A DNA stretch of 64,000 nucleotides from Prostheceraeus crozeri (GCA_907163375.1 CAJQUW010007959.1:62001-126000), one strand, 5' to 3'. Shown: positions 12,018 to 24,671, counted from the stretch's first letter. Translations and numbers: made by a program. The notes: a model not told the origin generated them from the sequence alone.

Positions 12018-15000
12018 CCCATTAACGACCATGTTCCCGCTGCACATTCTTTTAAGACACGGTTTTGAGCATTAAAGAACACAATAGGAAGGAGATGGGT
12101 GCTAGAAATATACAACAATGATCCAAAAAACATATGTCTGACAGCTTCATGGTGATATAGTCAACAAGTTGCGTCATGGAGAAGGAGAAATCCAATTTTC
12201 TGGAAAATCATTTCAAAATTATCAATGGTGTTGATCAAATGCCTTCATAATCGAAATTTGGACCAACAAATCACATCAGACCGATGAGTCGTGAGCTCCT
12301 GGCATGCTCCACCCATTGGTGACATATCTTTTGAAAAATTGATTATCTACTTCGATTCCCAGTTGTTTGAAAAATGTTCCCACAACGGGAACATGGTCGT
12401 CAGGGGGCTTGTGCACTAGAAAATCACAACAAAATTTTCCTGTTTGAAATTTGTCTATAGTCGGTCGACTCTTTTGATTGATGCTCTGCAAGTAATTTTA
12501 TCTTGCACGTGCGGCTACTTGAGTGAAATTTCCGCGAAGATTGAATGTAAATTTGATGCTTCTGTGAGTTACATGCTGCAGAAAGTGGTTGTAAGTGTAC
12601 ACGTGCATGCATGTTTATTTTGAGTGTGATAAATCAAAGCTATTTCCGCCGAAGAAACGGCAAAACAGTGTAAATGAAACGCTCAAATCTCTCTGACCCT
12701 TGACTGTGCCTTGCGCTTGCATCAATAATTGGGTCGTAGGGCAATCCCCAAATTCTCAGGCAGACTATCACATTGTTAACAACTTCATTGCACTGAGGAT
12801 ATCGGACAATTTTGATACATTGACAGATAGGAACTTCCACAGCATAGTCAAGCTGCTGAACATAGATATTTTCTGTATTCCAGTCTTCTCACGAGTTCAC
12901 AGTCTTTCTCTACAATAGTGTGCGGTGACAGTTGCTATTTTGAATGAGTGTGCTCTACAAAGTCATTTTCTCGTCTGCTTGAGAATAGTTCAGCGAATCT
13001 CATTATGGTGAAGAAATTGAAGTTGGATGAAGTTGTTGCAATGCTAGAAGATGACGAGTGGTCTGTGAGTGCAGACATTGCAATACAGCCACCTGGAGAT
13101 GGAGATTGTTCAGAGGAAGACAGTGCAGATGAGGACGATTTTGACATCAATCGATTGAGCGGCAATCAGCTATTGGCCGAGGCTGACGTTCGAATAAATT
13201 ACGGTGATCGAATATCTGATACCATGGATGATGATTCACGAAGTGAGTCCTTGGGCGATGCCTTTCAGACTAACTCCATCCAAGACGACAGCATTCATAG
13301 AGGACGTTTGAATGATGAAAAGCCTCCACTGCTGACTGATTTGAGATGGACTAATCGTGACATCAAATCAAGGAATTCACAGAGCACACCTGAAGTGAAC
13401 CACTTAGAGGAAATTGGGACACCTCTCTCTCTCTGCTCGAATTGTTCTTTGATGATATGTTGATCTCAGACATTGTTGACTTTACAACGTTATACGCACG
13501 AAGAGAGAAAAGTGACACAGAGTTTGGCATCACAAAAGAAAAATTTCGCCTATTTTTGGCAATGCTTTTGATGAGTGGGTACCACAGATTGCCAGATCGT
13601 CGATTGTATTGGATTCTGTCTCCAAATCTCATTGTTGCTTCCATGTCGGACACTATGCCAGGTAATGAGTTCGAAAGAATTCTACGAAATTTGCATTTAT
13701 GTGATAACTCAAATTTAGACAAAAGTGACAAATTTTCAAAGCTGCGTCCTCTCATCACAAACCTCAATGAGAAGTTCTTGAAGTATTCTTCAAATTGTGA
13801 AACAAAATCCGTGGATGAATCCATGATTCCTTACTACGGCTCCCATGGAAGTAAACAAAGAATCAACAACAAGCCTATCAGGGTAGGTTATAAAGTTTGA
13901 GTACTTGCAGAGGCCTACGGGTGTGTGATTCAATTCGAACCCTACCAAGGGGCTAAAACAGGGCGGCATATCTCGACAACAACAGCAAGGGGACTAGGTG
14001 AACACGTTGTTTTGAATCTAATGGAGCGCTTACCTCCATGTCAAAGCCACCATGTATATATGGATAACTATTTTACTTTATTCCGGTTGCTTTCCTATCT
14101 CGGAACAAGAGGTATTAGTGCAGCTGGTGTAATCAATAAGAAAAAATTGAGCAAGTGCGATATCATGGGTAACAAAGATCTTGAGAAAAAAGAACGAGGT
14201 CATGCGGAACAGGTGACTGCAAGACAGGATTCGACAACTATAACAGTTGTAGGTTAGAATGACATCCGAGCTGTCTACATTGCTTCCAACTGTCTTTCAT
14301 CCAAACCAACGAGAAATGTACAAAGATGGAGCAAGATTGAGCGAAAGTATATTCAAGTGTCGCAGCCAAACCAATTCCATTGCTACAACCAGTGGAGATA
14401 CGTGGGATACATCGATTGAATGGACCAAAATGTTGCAAAGCATAGAATCGGAATTCGCATGAAGAAATGGTGGTGGGCTCCATTCGCATGCATGCTGGAT
14501 GTGGCCTTGCAGAACTCTTGGATTCTTCATCGGATCAATAAGTCATGTGACAGTGCTCAACTAAGTTTGCTGGACTTCCGATGTGAAGTCGTTAGCTCCA
14601 TCCTTCTGAAATATAAAACCAATCGAAAGCGATCATATTCCTCTGCTGTAATTTGCAATGTTCCTTCAGAGGTTCGATTTGATGATGTGAAGCATTATCA
14701 AACTCCCGCACAAAAGCAAGGTAGATGCAAAGTCTGCAAAACGAACTCTAGAAGATGTTATGCAAAGTGCCGAGTAAATTTGCATGATGAGTGTTTTGAA
14801 GTGTTCCATCGATACTGACTTAAGTTATGTATGCTATGTCTTCTTGTATTTCGCTAGTGGGCGCGCTTGAGATCACCTACACGCATAAAGCAGTTTACAG
14901 ACTTGGTCTAACATTTGAATTTCAAACTGATAATGCAGGTTTCTATGATTGATTCTGAGTTTTCATTCTAGCAGATCTCATAGATTTGACACTTTTTATC

Positions 15001-15260
15001 ATAGTTGAAGTATAGTCAATCAAACGTGTCATCATATCATGAGCAGATATTTCATAGTTGCATGTTATGAAAAGATATCGCAATTTTCATAGACAGACTC
15101 TCTGCCGCCCATGTTCCCGCTACGGGAATATTTACAAAAAATCAATATATTTTTCTGCAGTGATGTGATATCTTTTCAATGTCATTCCGTTTGCTTTTGG
15201 ATCAAGGCAATGTAATACAAGCATGTTTGAGATCATTTTACGCAGTTGGTCGTTAATGGG
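12018..15260 (+). mobile_element. piggyBac-1 DNA transposon, full-length but decayed
   Basis: A 3,243-bp element with 14-bp terminal inverted repeats CCCATTAACGACCA, bounded on both sides by TTAA (12014-12017, 15261-15264), the invariant piggyBac target. Subterminal palindromes of the type ATGTTCCC...GGGAACAT occur near 12030, 12371-12393 and 15108-15130. A leader of about 1 kb precedes the transposase. The element sits in LINE B and is therefore younger than it. Confidence 0.93.
13005..14818 (+). pseudogene. piggyBac transposase pseudogene
   Basis: The start is chosen at MVKKLKLDEVV (ATG 13005). An acidic N-terminal region (13020-13400) is followed by the catalytic core: KSVDESMIPYYGSHG with the first Asp (about 13810), YMDNYFTLFR with the second Asp (about 14060), and the YID-MDQN region before KKWWWAPFACMLD (about 14420-14490), where family members carry the last Asp. 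A C-terminal Cys/His domain (CKVCKTNSRRC, then CRVNLHDECFEVFH) ends at 14818. One frame change near 13440 and three in-frame stops at 13898, 14254 and about 14417 disable it. All three stops look like single C-to-T or G-to-A transitions at Trp or Arg codons. Cut-and-paste activity is therefore lost. Confidence 0.9.
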
Positions 15261-18021
15261 TTAATTTTCAGTTCATTTGATGAGTAACAATTCCTTACAT
15301 TCAGCAGATCCAAATTCAAATCAGCATTGATGTTTGAGACAGATGCTGGTGCTGTATACATAGTAGCATGCTTTTTCTCCTCTTTGGTGAGTTCAGTGGG
15401 CATAGATCATGTCTGTAACCAGTATTCGATTGTGTGAATATCATCAGGTACACGGTAAGCAAAAATACAACAATAGACATATTTCCACCAATATAGATAC
15501 TTGTACCGAGGAATCCATAATATCACAATGTGGCCAAGAGTCGCTGATACCGTATATATCAATAGACGCGATTGTAATCAATGTGTGTTAAAATTCATCA
15601 AATTTAATATGCCAGGGAACACATACTATGATGTACCACAGAAATTCCTCTTTTTTGAATAACAGAAAATGGATCGGAGCTGTTATTTGACCTGTCGTTA
15701 TACAATAGAATGGGAGGCACAGGGATGATATCGTTTTCTGATTTTCTTCATTCAAGCTGTGAGGACGAATTAACGCAATCGGAAGCTCTGTTCTTTGACA
15801 CATTAGGTTTAGGTTGGTTGGCACTGATTTGAGAAGGTTTAAGTAGGAGTTTATGGTATCATAGTTTGCGACGAATATTTCTAAGGGTTTTTTCATTGAA
15901 ACTTCGTAGTTGTAACAAGTCTTCACGTGTCTACCTCAGTCTAGACATTTGTTGGTTTGGTAAAATGAAAGATAGGATTAGGATAAGGCAAAAGCCAATG
16001 CAATTTGTGTTGAACTTTGAACCAACATCGAACAGGGATTAAGTTTGAGCGCTTGCATTAGCAGTGACGACGGTTTTGCAGTGAATCTGAAATGGCGTAG
16101 GAATATGCTGAAACGTCCATGGCTGGGAAAGCATCACACAGGTCGACACTGCATGCAATAGAGATAGCAATACTTTGTTTGTGATACATGACTTGGGAAC
16201 ACATGTTGATCACTAAACGTGGGTGGCGACCGGTGCACAGGAGAGCTAATGAAGCGAAGAAGATGATTCATCGGAGCTTGTGGGGAAGCATGCAAGTGCG
16301 AGGAACTATACAAATTATTGCAGATCATGGGATGACATGCATGCTAAATAACACTATAATTGGACGACTTTCAGCTGGATTAATTACACAGTAAGATAGA
16401 GCAGATTTTGCGATTATTTGCAGTATAAAAATTAACGAAGATAGCCACAACGAAGGGGACAGAGCGAGTTGAATAGAGTTATCAAGTTGTCTAGACGAGA
16501 AGGTAGCTAACACACAACCTTTCGTTGAGACGGTCGGAGAGTTTGATCATTCAATAGATCACATGCATGCAAGAAAGCAGTGTCACATCCAAAACAAAAG
16601 ACCCAACAATTTCCAAATACACGATGATTTGCACAGATCGAAAACAAAACAACGGCGGCCTCCTTGCAAGCATGCACAACATCAAATTCCAAATCCTCGA
16701 GGCACCGTGTTCATACAAACACATAGAACAACAGCATCTAAAAATACACTTCCCACAAAACAAGTAATTCCTCATCACCAACACGTACTTTCCTCCAAGG
16801 GTCAACCACACTTTCGCACAAGGAACCAGCGCGGAAATCAATCACTTTCTCACCTCTCATGCAACCAAAGCAACAAACCTCAACGTAACAGACGTTAACG
16901 CACACTCACCCCCATGGCTTTCCACTCGCTATGAAAGCAGAGGAGATGACATCACCCATTTTCTGGCCACAACCGACTGAACCACACTCAACACCAACAA
17001 ACCTACACGCTTCCCTCCGGCCAACAACCAGTAAAAGTCTTCTCCAGACATGTGCATTGCCAACAGCCAAGCTGCACCTCGCACAACAAGGAAGACTCAA
17101 TACAGAGATCAACAACGAAATCAATCAACACAAGCAAAACATGTTGATCAGCAAACTCTCTTCTTGATGATCCCACACCAAAAGCACAATCAGACTCTGG
17201 TGCACCATCCACACACACACACTCAGTGACAGGTGGCGTCCAACCACCCAAAACCATTACAATCAACTCATTCGACAAACCTCTTCATCATAACCGACAC
17301 ATCGCGGACGTCTTCAACAGACACTTCACACACCAAACACGGAAGAAACACAAAACTCACGCCTGACCAAACAGAACAACCATCTCAAACTCCTCAAGGA
17401 GCAACTCACTTGTGCCGGATAAAATCAACATAAAACACCTCAAGCACCCCGACTGCCATCCATTACCTAGCTGGCATCTACACACTCTCACTCAACACCA
17501 ACCAGATACCCAGCATCTTGAAAGCAGCCAGCACCACACCAATTCCTAAACACAACAAAGACAATCGATCTTCACACCCATCAAATACCTATTTCTCTGC
17601 TCTATTTTTCTTGCCGAACCACTGAAAAGATCATTCTCACAATCATCACATTCTTACAATCATCACAAAATTCGTCCCTGCTCTGCCTTTTCCGTACGGA
17701 TTCAAAATAGAACACTCCAAAACCACCGAACTTCATCAAATCAACAATACCATCGCTGCTGGTTTCAACTACAGAAAACCACCCTTGCGCACAGTCACCA
17801 CATAGCTAGATATGAAGAAAGCCTTCTACACAGATCACATGCACACACTCATCGACAAACTTCAACATCCCTTCTCTCTTCATTCGATGCATTTTAAATT
17901 ACATCAAAGGCAGGGAAGCCTTCACTACATACAAACAAACACGCCCACCCAAAAGAAGCATCTCCCCTTCCTCTTCAGTCTTTGCATGCAAGACAGTTCA
18001 CTTCCCACAGACACCACACTC

Positions 18022-18836
18022 AAGATAGCAGTCTACGCTGACGACATCACCACTACGGCTACACAAACAAAGATCAAGACAGTCCAAGAAAAACTCCTAA
18101 CTTACCTCGGCACTAAGCTCTTATAGACATCACAAAACAATCTCTGCATCAACCCCAACAAAACTAAGCTCTCACTCTCCACACCGGATCCCTACCAACA
18201 CAGTACAAACCTATCACTTAGTATTGATAACACTCCACTCACACACCTCACCAGCACCCGAGTCCTCAGCGTTAACCTAGACACTCAACACCAACTCAAG
18301 ATAGCAGTCTACGCTGACGACATCACCACTACGGCTACACAAACAAAGATCAAGACAGTCCAAGAAAAACTCCTAACTTACCTCGGCACTAAGCTCTTAT
18401 AGACATCACAAAACAATCTCTGCATCAACCCCAACAAAACTAAGCTCTCACTCTCCACACCGGATCCCTACCAACACAGTACAAACCTGATAGCACTCCC
18501 TCACACACACCTCACCACACCCGAGTCCTCAGCGTTAACCTAGACACTCAACACCAACTCAAGATAGCAGTCTACGCTGACGACATCACCACTACGGCTA
18601 CACAAACAAAGATCAAGACAGTCCAAGAAAAACTCCTAACTTACCTCGGCACTAAGCTCTTATAGACATCACAAAACAATCTCTGCATCAACCCCAACAA
18701 AACTAAGCTCTCACTCTCCACACCGGATCCCTACCAAAACAGTACAAACCTATCACTTAGTATTGATAACACTCCACTCACACACCTCACCAGCACCCGA
18801 GCCCTCAGCGTTTACCTAGACACTCAACACACCTTC
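18022..18836 (+). repeat. Threefold tandem duplication of the LINE A YADD segment
   Basis: Three head-to-tail units start at 18022, 18298 and 18561. The first is 276 bp (92 codons), and the second is 263 bp with a small internal deletion. Each begins AAGATAGCAGTCTACGCTGA and encodes YADDITTTATQTKIKT. The same TAG stop after LGTKLL is in all three, so that stop predates the duplication. ACTCAAGATAGC at the unit junctions and before unit 1 suggests microhomology or slippage. Confidence 0.92.
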
Positions 18837-19370
18837 ACAAAACACGTCAATAACAGCTGTGAAAAGGCAAGACACACATTGAACATCCTCTCTTGTCTTA
18901 CTTCCACCAACTAGGAACAACAACAAGATACCATCCTGGCTACCTACAAGGCCATCACATCTCTCCTCTTAGGAATGCATATAAACACTCTGGTCACCAA
19001 TCATCTCACAAACAAACATTAAAAAGCTACATGCAACACAGAACAAAACGCTCAGGATCGCCACAGGATGCACTCGCGACGCATGTGCACAACACCTCCA
19101 CGACAAAGCACACGTCCTCCAATTGCTGACCACCTCACATTGCTGCACAAATTTTAAACTAAGCCAAATTTCAACACCTTCCTCTCCATCTCCTCACGCA
19201 ACAACCACCACCTCTCAGACAGGAATCACAACCATGTAGGAATACAGCTTTGAAAGTATGTGCCACTTGTCTCACGACTTTAGGCCGCCGGATTTCACAT
19301 AATTGTTGTAAGAGCACAAAGTACGAAAACTTAACCCTCACCTGAGCTTTTTCACACCCTCTGACGACCA

Positions 19371-20310
19371 CTTCTACAAAGTCTTAGTTTAAATGCTTAA
19401 ATCGATGTCAAATCATTAGGAAAATTGATTTTAAGTAAAACAGTGATGTTTGCATGTAGCAAGTTAATGTAACTAATCCTTTGAGTGTCTTTCAGCCTTC
19501 TCAGTAAAAACATGCGAAAATGTGGTGTTTTTGTAATTCAACGACACTCAGCTCAGATTCCTTTGTACTAAAAGTCGGTTTTACGATGCTTGCTGTTGTC
19601 ATGAAACCTCAGACAGTTGATTTTAATGAAATTGATTTATTCCATGCAGCACAACCCCTATATTTGGCCATTTTTTCAAATTATCCATGTCAATCGAAAA
19701 TAGGCCTAAACTGAGCCATAATTGCTGCATTTGAAGACCTTCGAAACAGCTCTGGAGATCTCAAATTAATCAATTACTGAAGTGGACACTTTGCCAACAC
19801 TCTGGTTTTAGTGTTGAACTAAAAGTATAATCATAACTTTCATTTTGAAGAATGATTCATGCTGATTCGTTCAGGTAGGCCAAATAGTCATGCACGATCA
19901 TGTGCGAAAACAATAATATTCACATTTTGGGATCTTCTAGCACAACGCACATGCACAAGCATGATGTAGACATTGAATAAATGAATTTCAGTCATTATGC
20001 ACCATCGTGGACATGCATAAAATTATTTTTCAACTGACAGTAAAAAAATTGTCATGGGAATTTCTACACCCTCCCCTTGACCTATCTACCATACTTCTAC
20101 TGATTCAATTGAAATGAAATAACACATACCGATTCATTGTCAAAAATGATGATTTTACGTAGGCATGAGCGGTTGAAATATCTTCAGCACAAAAATTAAA
20201 ATAGAAAAATATGGCTTCAGGGATCAGTGGACCCCCCCTCAGGTCTCTGAGGGTTAAAACGAATGTCCAAGGGCAAAGCGTCGGAACAACTTGCTTTTTC
20301 AGTGTTGAAA
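19371..20310. other. Intergenic
   Basis: No gene was seen. It may include the LINE A 3' untranslated region and the leader of the transposase-like gene that follows. No terminal repeats were found. Confidence 0.35.
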
Positions 20311-20314
20311 GAAT

Positions 20315-21523
20315 ATGTCCACGACAGAAAATCACTCCCTTGATTCATTATTTGATGTTTCTTCTGAGTCTTTCTTAAACACGGCAGCTGATGGATCCAA
20401 GCAAGTTGAGAGACCATTTGTGCGTTGTACTGACTTGGATGGCTTGGTACAGTTAATAGCTGAAAAACCTCATTACGGAACGGAATCTGATTTGCTTTTC
20501 ATGGAGGGAATTGATGGTGAAGGTGGTTTTTTAAAAGTATGTCTATCGATTTGTTCCTGCAATTTCAGCAAAAGAGACTGCAGTGTGAGGGGAATCTTCA
20601 TAATTGGTCGTACACCGAATATTCATGAAAATTACTCAAATCTTCTTTAGATATGGTATCTCTTTCGATTGTTAGGACCTAACCCTGTTTCTTTATTACC
20701 ATCGAAAATCATTTCATCAGATCTAAAATTAGCAAACATATTGCTAGGCCTTATGTCGCACGGCTCTTCTCACACATGTACCTGGTGCCACTTGCACAAA
20801 TCTTCATTGAGGTTTAAGGGAACCTTTCGAACTCTAGGAAGTCTAAATGACTCCTTCTGGCGATGGTTTGAAGCTAAGAATTAAGATAAATCGCGAGCAA
20901 AACATTTTGTTAATGTTATTCATTGTCCGATACTTAAAGGAGAACCTTCAGATCGTATTATAGATCTACTTCCCCCACCTGAGTTGCATTTGCTGCTCGG
21001 ACCGTTCAACAAGATCTTCAAGGAACTCGAAAGAGAGTGGTCTGAAGCAATTGGGTGGGCTCGAGCATGTTTTGTTGAGCATGATGCTGTTCATGCTGAT
21101 TTCTTTAACCGCAATTTATGCAAAGCTTTGCTATCTTAAGTTGACATCCTACGTTCGATGTGTCCTATTCAAGGTTTAAAGTACGTTGAATGTTTTGATA
21201 AGTTACAGAAAGTTGTGAGCACCTGCTGTGGACGTCATCTCAATTTCGATTACAAACAAAGAATTCAAGATTTTAAAGCATATTACCTCTGTCTTGGAAT
21301 AAGCGTTACGCCTAAAGTTCATGCCGTCTTCCACCATATCACAGATTTCTGTGATACTGTGAACGCTGGACTTGGAAGATACAGTAAGCGGTCCATAGAA
21401 GCTGTGTATGCTGACTTCAAGTTGACATGGAACAAATATAAGGTCAGTGATATAAATCCACGTTATTCAGAACAATCATTGAAAGCAGCAAGCGATTACA
21501 ATTCCAAGCACCTGCTAGCATAA
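20315..21523 (+). pseudogene. Transposase-like protein of an unnamed multi-copy family (decayed)
   Basis: Three successive frames give one protein-like series. EGGFLKVCLSIC and VRGIFIIG (20500-20620) come first. SDLKLANILLGLMSHGSSHTCTWCHLH (about 20710-20800) carries a CxxC...H-type metal site. Then come FRTLGSLNDSFW, LLPPPELHLLLGPFNKIF (about 20965-21020) and finally VTPKVHAVFHHITDFC...GLGRYSKRSIEAVYADF (21300-21420). I recall this order from repeated, transposon-like predicted proteins of cnidarians and other marine animals, but I cannot name a superfamily. Stops and frame changes at about 20650, 20882 and 21138 make it non-functional unless some are introns. No flanking inverted repeats were found. 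Confidence 0.5.
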
Positions 21524-22380
21524 CTTTCTTGTGTCACTTGTTGATCTCCATGAATTGGCTCTGACATACACGACAAGTGCAATGCATCATATGTTTGAAA
21601 GCAGTAAATAATAATTAACTAACTCCAGATACTTCAACTGATATAACATTCTGCCAGATAATTTTGAATTACTGGGTAGCTATGTTGAATATCTCAGTAC
21701 TCATCTTGTAACTAGTTGTCAAAAATATACCGTATCTTCATGACCGACTTTTGTTTTACTGAATGGAAACGACAAGGAAGTATTTTTCTCTCTTATTTGT
21801 AGTAGTGGATATATTGAATTCATAAGACGAGTAATAATAATCATTATCGTTGTCGTTATAATCATCTTGTCATTAGAATCAACATTGCTTTACTAAATAG
21901 AAACGATGAATATAGGCTTTCAAAAATACGATTTCGTAGCTGATGAAGTTTCTCTGAAAAATTCAATTTTTAGACTCCTTTGTTTTGCTTTTAGTACTGC
22001 ATTGTATATTACCCTAAAATCCATCCCATACTACTTATATGTCTGAGTATCAATATTTTGGTATATTTATTGAATCATTGGCATTCTTACAACAATATAT
22101 GATTGAAGGCTATGATCTAACCGCAGAAGATTGACATATACACATTTTAGTCATAGATAAGTCATTAGTCATTATGAATGAGTTGGTTGAAGCACGGAGA
22201 GACAAATCAAACATTTGATAGTGACAATTAATTATGCTCACTATACCACTCATTTTAATACTACTGGAATGCGCTCTCATCACCATGTAAGTCAGATATC
22301 TGCCATTTTCTGCTGATCGCTGACACCAACAGATCTAGACTAACGATGTATTAAAATTTGTATTTGAACTATTGTTTGCA
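21524..22380. other. Intergenic AT-rich DNA
   Basis: No gene or clear repeat was found. A short AATAATAATCATTATCGTTGTCG low-complexity run occurs near 21832-21870. Confidence 0.4.
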
Positions 22381-22898
22381 TTAAAACATTTACGTCCATT
22401 TGACAACTTGTAGATAAAGGAAAGCGCGCATCTAGCTGAATTCATAATCTTTATTGCTCTGGAGGCCTTTCGCCGGTCTTCTCAACAGAACATACCCGGT
22501 AGAAAGAATACAAATGAGTGATGACAAATGAGAAGTACAATGGCTTCACCACGGTAGATGATTACCAATTAGCAGCTCACGTTGCTTGCACAAATGTGGC
22601 ATGAAGTACCGAATATTCAAAGCTTCAGAAATGCATAATAACCTGTCATTTCTAGCGTGAAAGACAATTGAAAACTTCTCACGAAGATATCTACGATCAC
22701 AATTACAGTCAATGACATGAGAAGCTATGGCAGAGGCACTGCGGCGCCGGACTGTCGCCATTGATGGGCCTATTAGGAATGTGTTCTTTATATCGAACGG
22801 CGAGACCTCTGTTCGTCCTACTGTAATAGACTGACCGGCAGTCGCATAGAAATCGGTAGACGACGGAAGACCTTTGATCTTTAGGAGAGCGCACTGGT
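22381..22898 (-). mobile_element. Inverted partial copy of a Penelope-like element
   Basis: This segment is the near-identical reverse complement of about 23665-24215. On the minus strand it encodes a GIY-YIG-type endonuclease start (VVYRFLCDCRSVYYSRTNRG) and the downstream tail ending ELLIGNHLPW. It stops abruptly at about 22898, where the plus-strand copy begins. Partial inverted copies joined to a main copy are a known arrangement in Penelope-like elements. Confidence 0.75.
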
Positions 22899-24215
22899 AC
22901 TCTATCCCCGATCATCTGTTGAAGGAGCTTCTGCTTTTATGCACAGACAACGCGCAGTTCTTATTTGACGGATGTTATTTTAGACAGAAAGATGGGGTGG
23001 CAATGGGCAGTGCATTAGGATGCCTATTCGCTAATGTATTCATGGGTCATTTGGAGTCCGCACTGTCCGATGAGATCGATAGATGTTGTCTTTTCTACAG
23101 ATGGTACATGGATTCTATATTCTATATTCTGCGAGACATGACTGACGCCACTAGATTGCTGGAGAAATTGAATTCATTTCATCCCAATCTTGAGTTTACC
23201 ATCGAACATTAGGTGAATAATAATCTCCCCTTCCTAGATGTTCGTGTTGATAGACGCAGTGATGGTACTTGTGCTACGTCGGTCTCATGAAAGAAGATAT
23301 GGAATGGAGTTCTTATGAAATATCACAGCTTTGTGGCTGTTTCTTATAAAAGCTCATTAGTAAGATCTTTACATTTCCGCGTTATTCGCATATCTTCTTT
23401 AGACGATTTAGCAGATGAATTGAAGTTCTTACAAGCGGTTCTTGAAAGAAATGCGTACCATGTTCATTTTATTAATAAGTACATAATACCTGAGCTTCCT
23501 CCTCCTCCGCCAGTTGTTCAGATCGCCCAGAAGAAGAAGGTTTATATCAAGCTAACATTTTATCGTGACCGTCAGGCCTCTTCTCTTCAGCGGAGTGTCC
23601 GGCGTTCGGTTGGTCTTAATTACCCTGCAGCCAGTGTCACTTTTCTATACCAAACCAAACGCATTCCAGTGCGCATTCCTAAAGATCAGCTGCCTGATTC
23701 CTGCACGTCTTCCGTCGTCTACCGATTTCTATGCGACTGCCGGTCAGTCTATTACAGTAGGACGAACAGAGGTCTCGCCGTTCGATATAAAGAACACATC
23801 CTTAATAAGCCCATCAATGGTGACGGTTCGGCGCCGCAGTGCCTCTGCCATAGCTTCTCATGTCATTGACTGTAATTGTGATCGTAGATATCTTCGTGAG
23901 AAGTTTTCAATTGTCTTTCACGCTAGAAATGACAGGTTATTACGCATTTCTGAAGCTTTGCATATTCGGTACTTCAAGCCACATTTGTGCAAGCAACGTG
24001 AGCTGCTAATTGGTATTCATCTACCGTGGTGAAGCCATCTCCTTTCTAGCATGCAGTTGTACTTCTCATTTGTCATCACTCATTTGCATTCTTTCTACCG
24101 GGTATGTTCTGTTGATGAGACCGGCGAGAGGCCTCCAGAGCAATAAAGACTATGAATTCGGCTAGATGTGCCCTGCCATTTATCTACAAGTTATTATTTG
24201 CATTGATGTTTTACT
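22899..24215 (+). mobile_element. Penelope-like element (5'-truncated), RT plus GIY-YIG endonuclease
   Basis: It begins inside the reverse transcriptase: LLLLCTDNAQFLF, then QKDGVAMGSALGCLFANVFM (about 22985-23045), a degenerate catalytic motif, FHPNLEFTIEH, and LPFLDVRVDR at about 23225. A proline-rich linker (ELPPPPPVV, about 23490) leads to the GIY-YIG-like endonuclease, VVYRFLCDCRSVYYSRTNRG (about 23715), and a Cys-containing C-terminal tail ending HLPW at 24030. AATAAA lies at 24141. It is 5'-truncated and broken in about two or three places. Such elements copy through an RNA and insert with their own endonuclease. Confidence 0.8.
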
Positions 24216-24671
24216 GACATTTCAGCACTTTGATCCAACATTCTGGCAGTTCAACTTTCCCAACATTTGAATTCTATGGAAAATTCTCAAAGTCAAAGCG
24301 AAATCACTTGTCATGCTATCTGTGCGACATTTTCATTCCTATCCCAGTTCCACAGAATTTTGATAGAATTCCACTATTTCTCATAATTCTGTGCAATTCT
24401 TGCAATTTCGGGAATGATTTCCTATCTATTTGTATTTAGAATATGTATTCATTCGACTGCCTGTTGTCGTGGCGAGCGGTCGTATTTGTTAGCGGAGCTC
24501 CTGCAGGCGCCGTCGCAAGATTCACTTGTATGAGCTGTGTGCATCATCCATCGATCCATGACATCATGAGATATTCTATCGAAGAGTTGCAGAGGATTCG
24601 CGATCAAGGCTGTGTATGCGTTAATCGACAGATCAAGAGACGCCTAAAATACAATGTATTTCCAACTATTT

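Larger units (their letters stand above)
11163..16557 (-). mobile_element. LINE B, 3' part inserted in LINE A
   Basis: Inserted in LINE A with a perfect 7-bp target duplication ATCACAT (11156-11162 and 16558-16564). It lies on the minus strand: its 3' end is a short (GATGAT) tail at 11163-11175, and the RT C-terminal region follows. That region has the NWYSSNELKIN-like block, then SWNLHIDSVYRKV at about 11870-11830 and LLIIEYCVFIWG near 11750. Without the piggyBac insertion the coding frame runs straight across the TTAA at 12014. Apart from piggyBac, about 2.1 kb is left. The 5' portion (15420-16557) has no recognisable protein and may be leader or unrelated filler. Confidence 0.75.
10876..19370 (+). 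mobile_element. LINE A, an APE-type non-LTR retrotransposon (interrupted)
   Basis: A degraded LINE on the plus strand. A proline-rich leader (about 10900-11050) runs into an endonuclease start (STLTIIQLNINGIQNKT, ending LLILDNKFDIT at about 11156). The next residues, CMQESSVTSKTKDPTIS, resume at 16565 after a 5.4-kb insertion. The second half carries the rest of the endonuclease (16565-17250), a reverse transcriptase with motif A LDMKKAF at about 17812, motif C VYADDITTTAT at about 18030, and a C-terminal tail (18830-19245) of the type that recognises the template end. Many stops and frame changes are present. Base use is C/A-rich, unlike the surroundings. The clade (Jockey-like or RTE-like) is uncertain. 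Confidence 0.75.

Noticed and set aside
15588-15926. 112-codon minus-strand frame inside LINE B as an ORF1 protein
   Set aside because: It lies in the right place and strand, but no coiled coil, zinc knuckle or RRM-like strand is visible, so it is left unassigned.
16551-17278. Cys-rich minus-strand frames of up to 96 codons
   Set aside because: They are antisense shadows of the C/A-rich LINE A coding strand. The sense frame shows endonuclease motifs.
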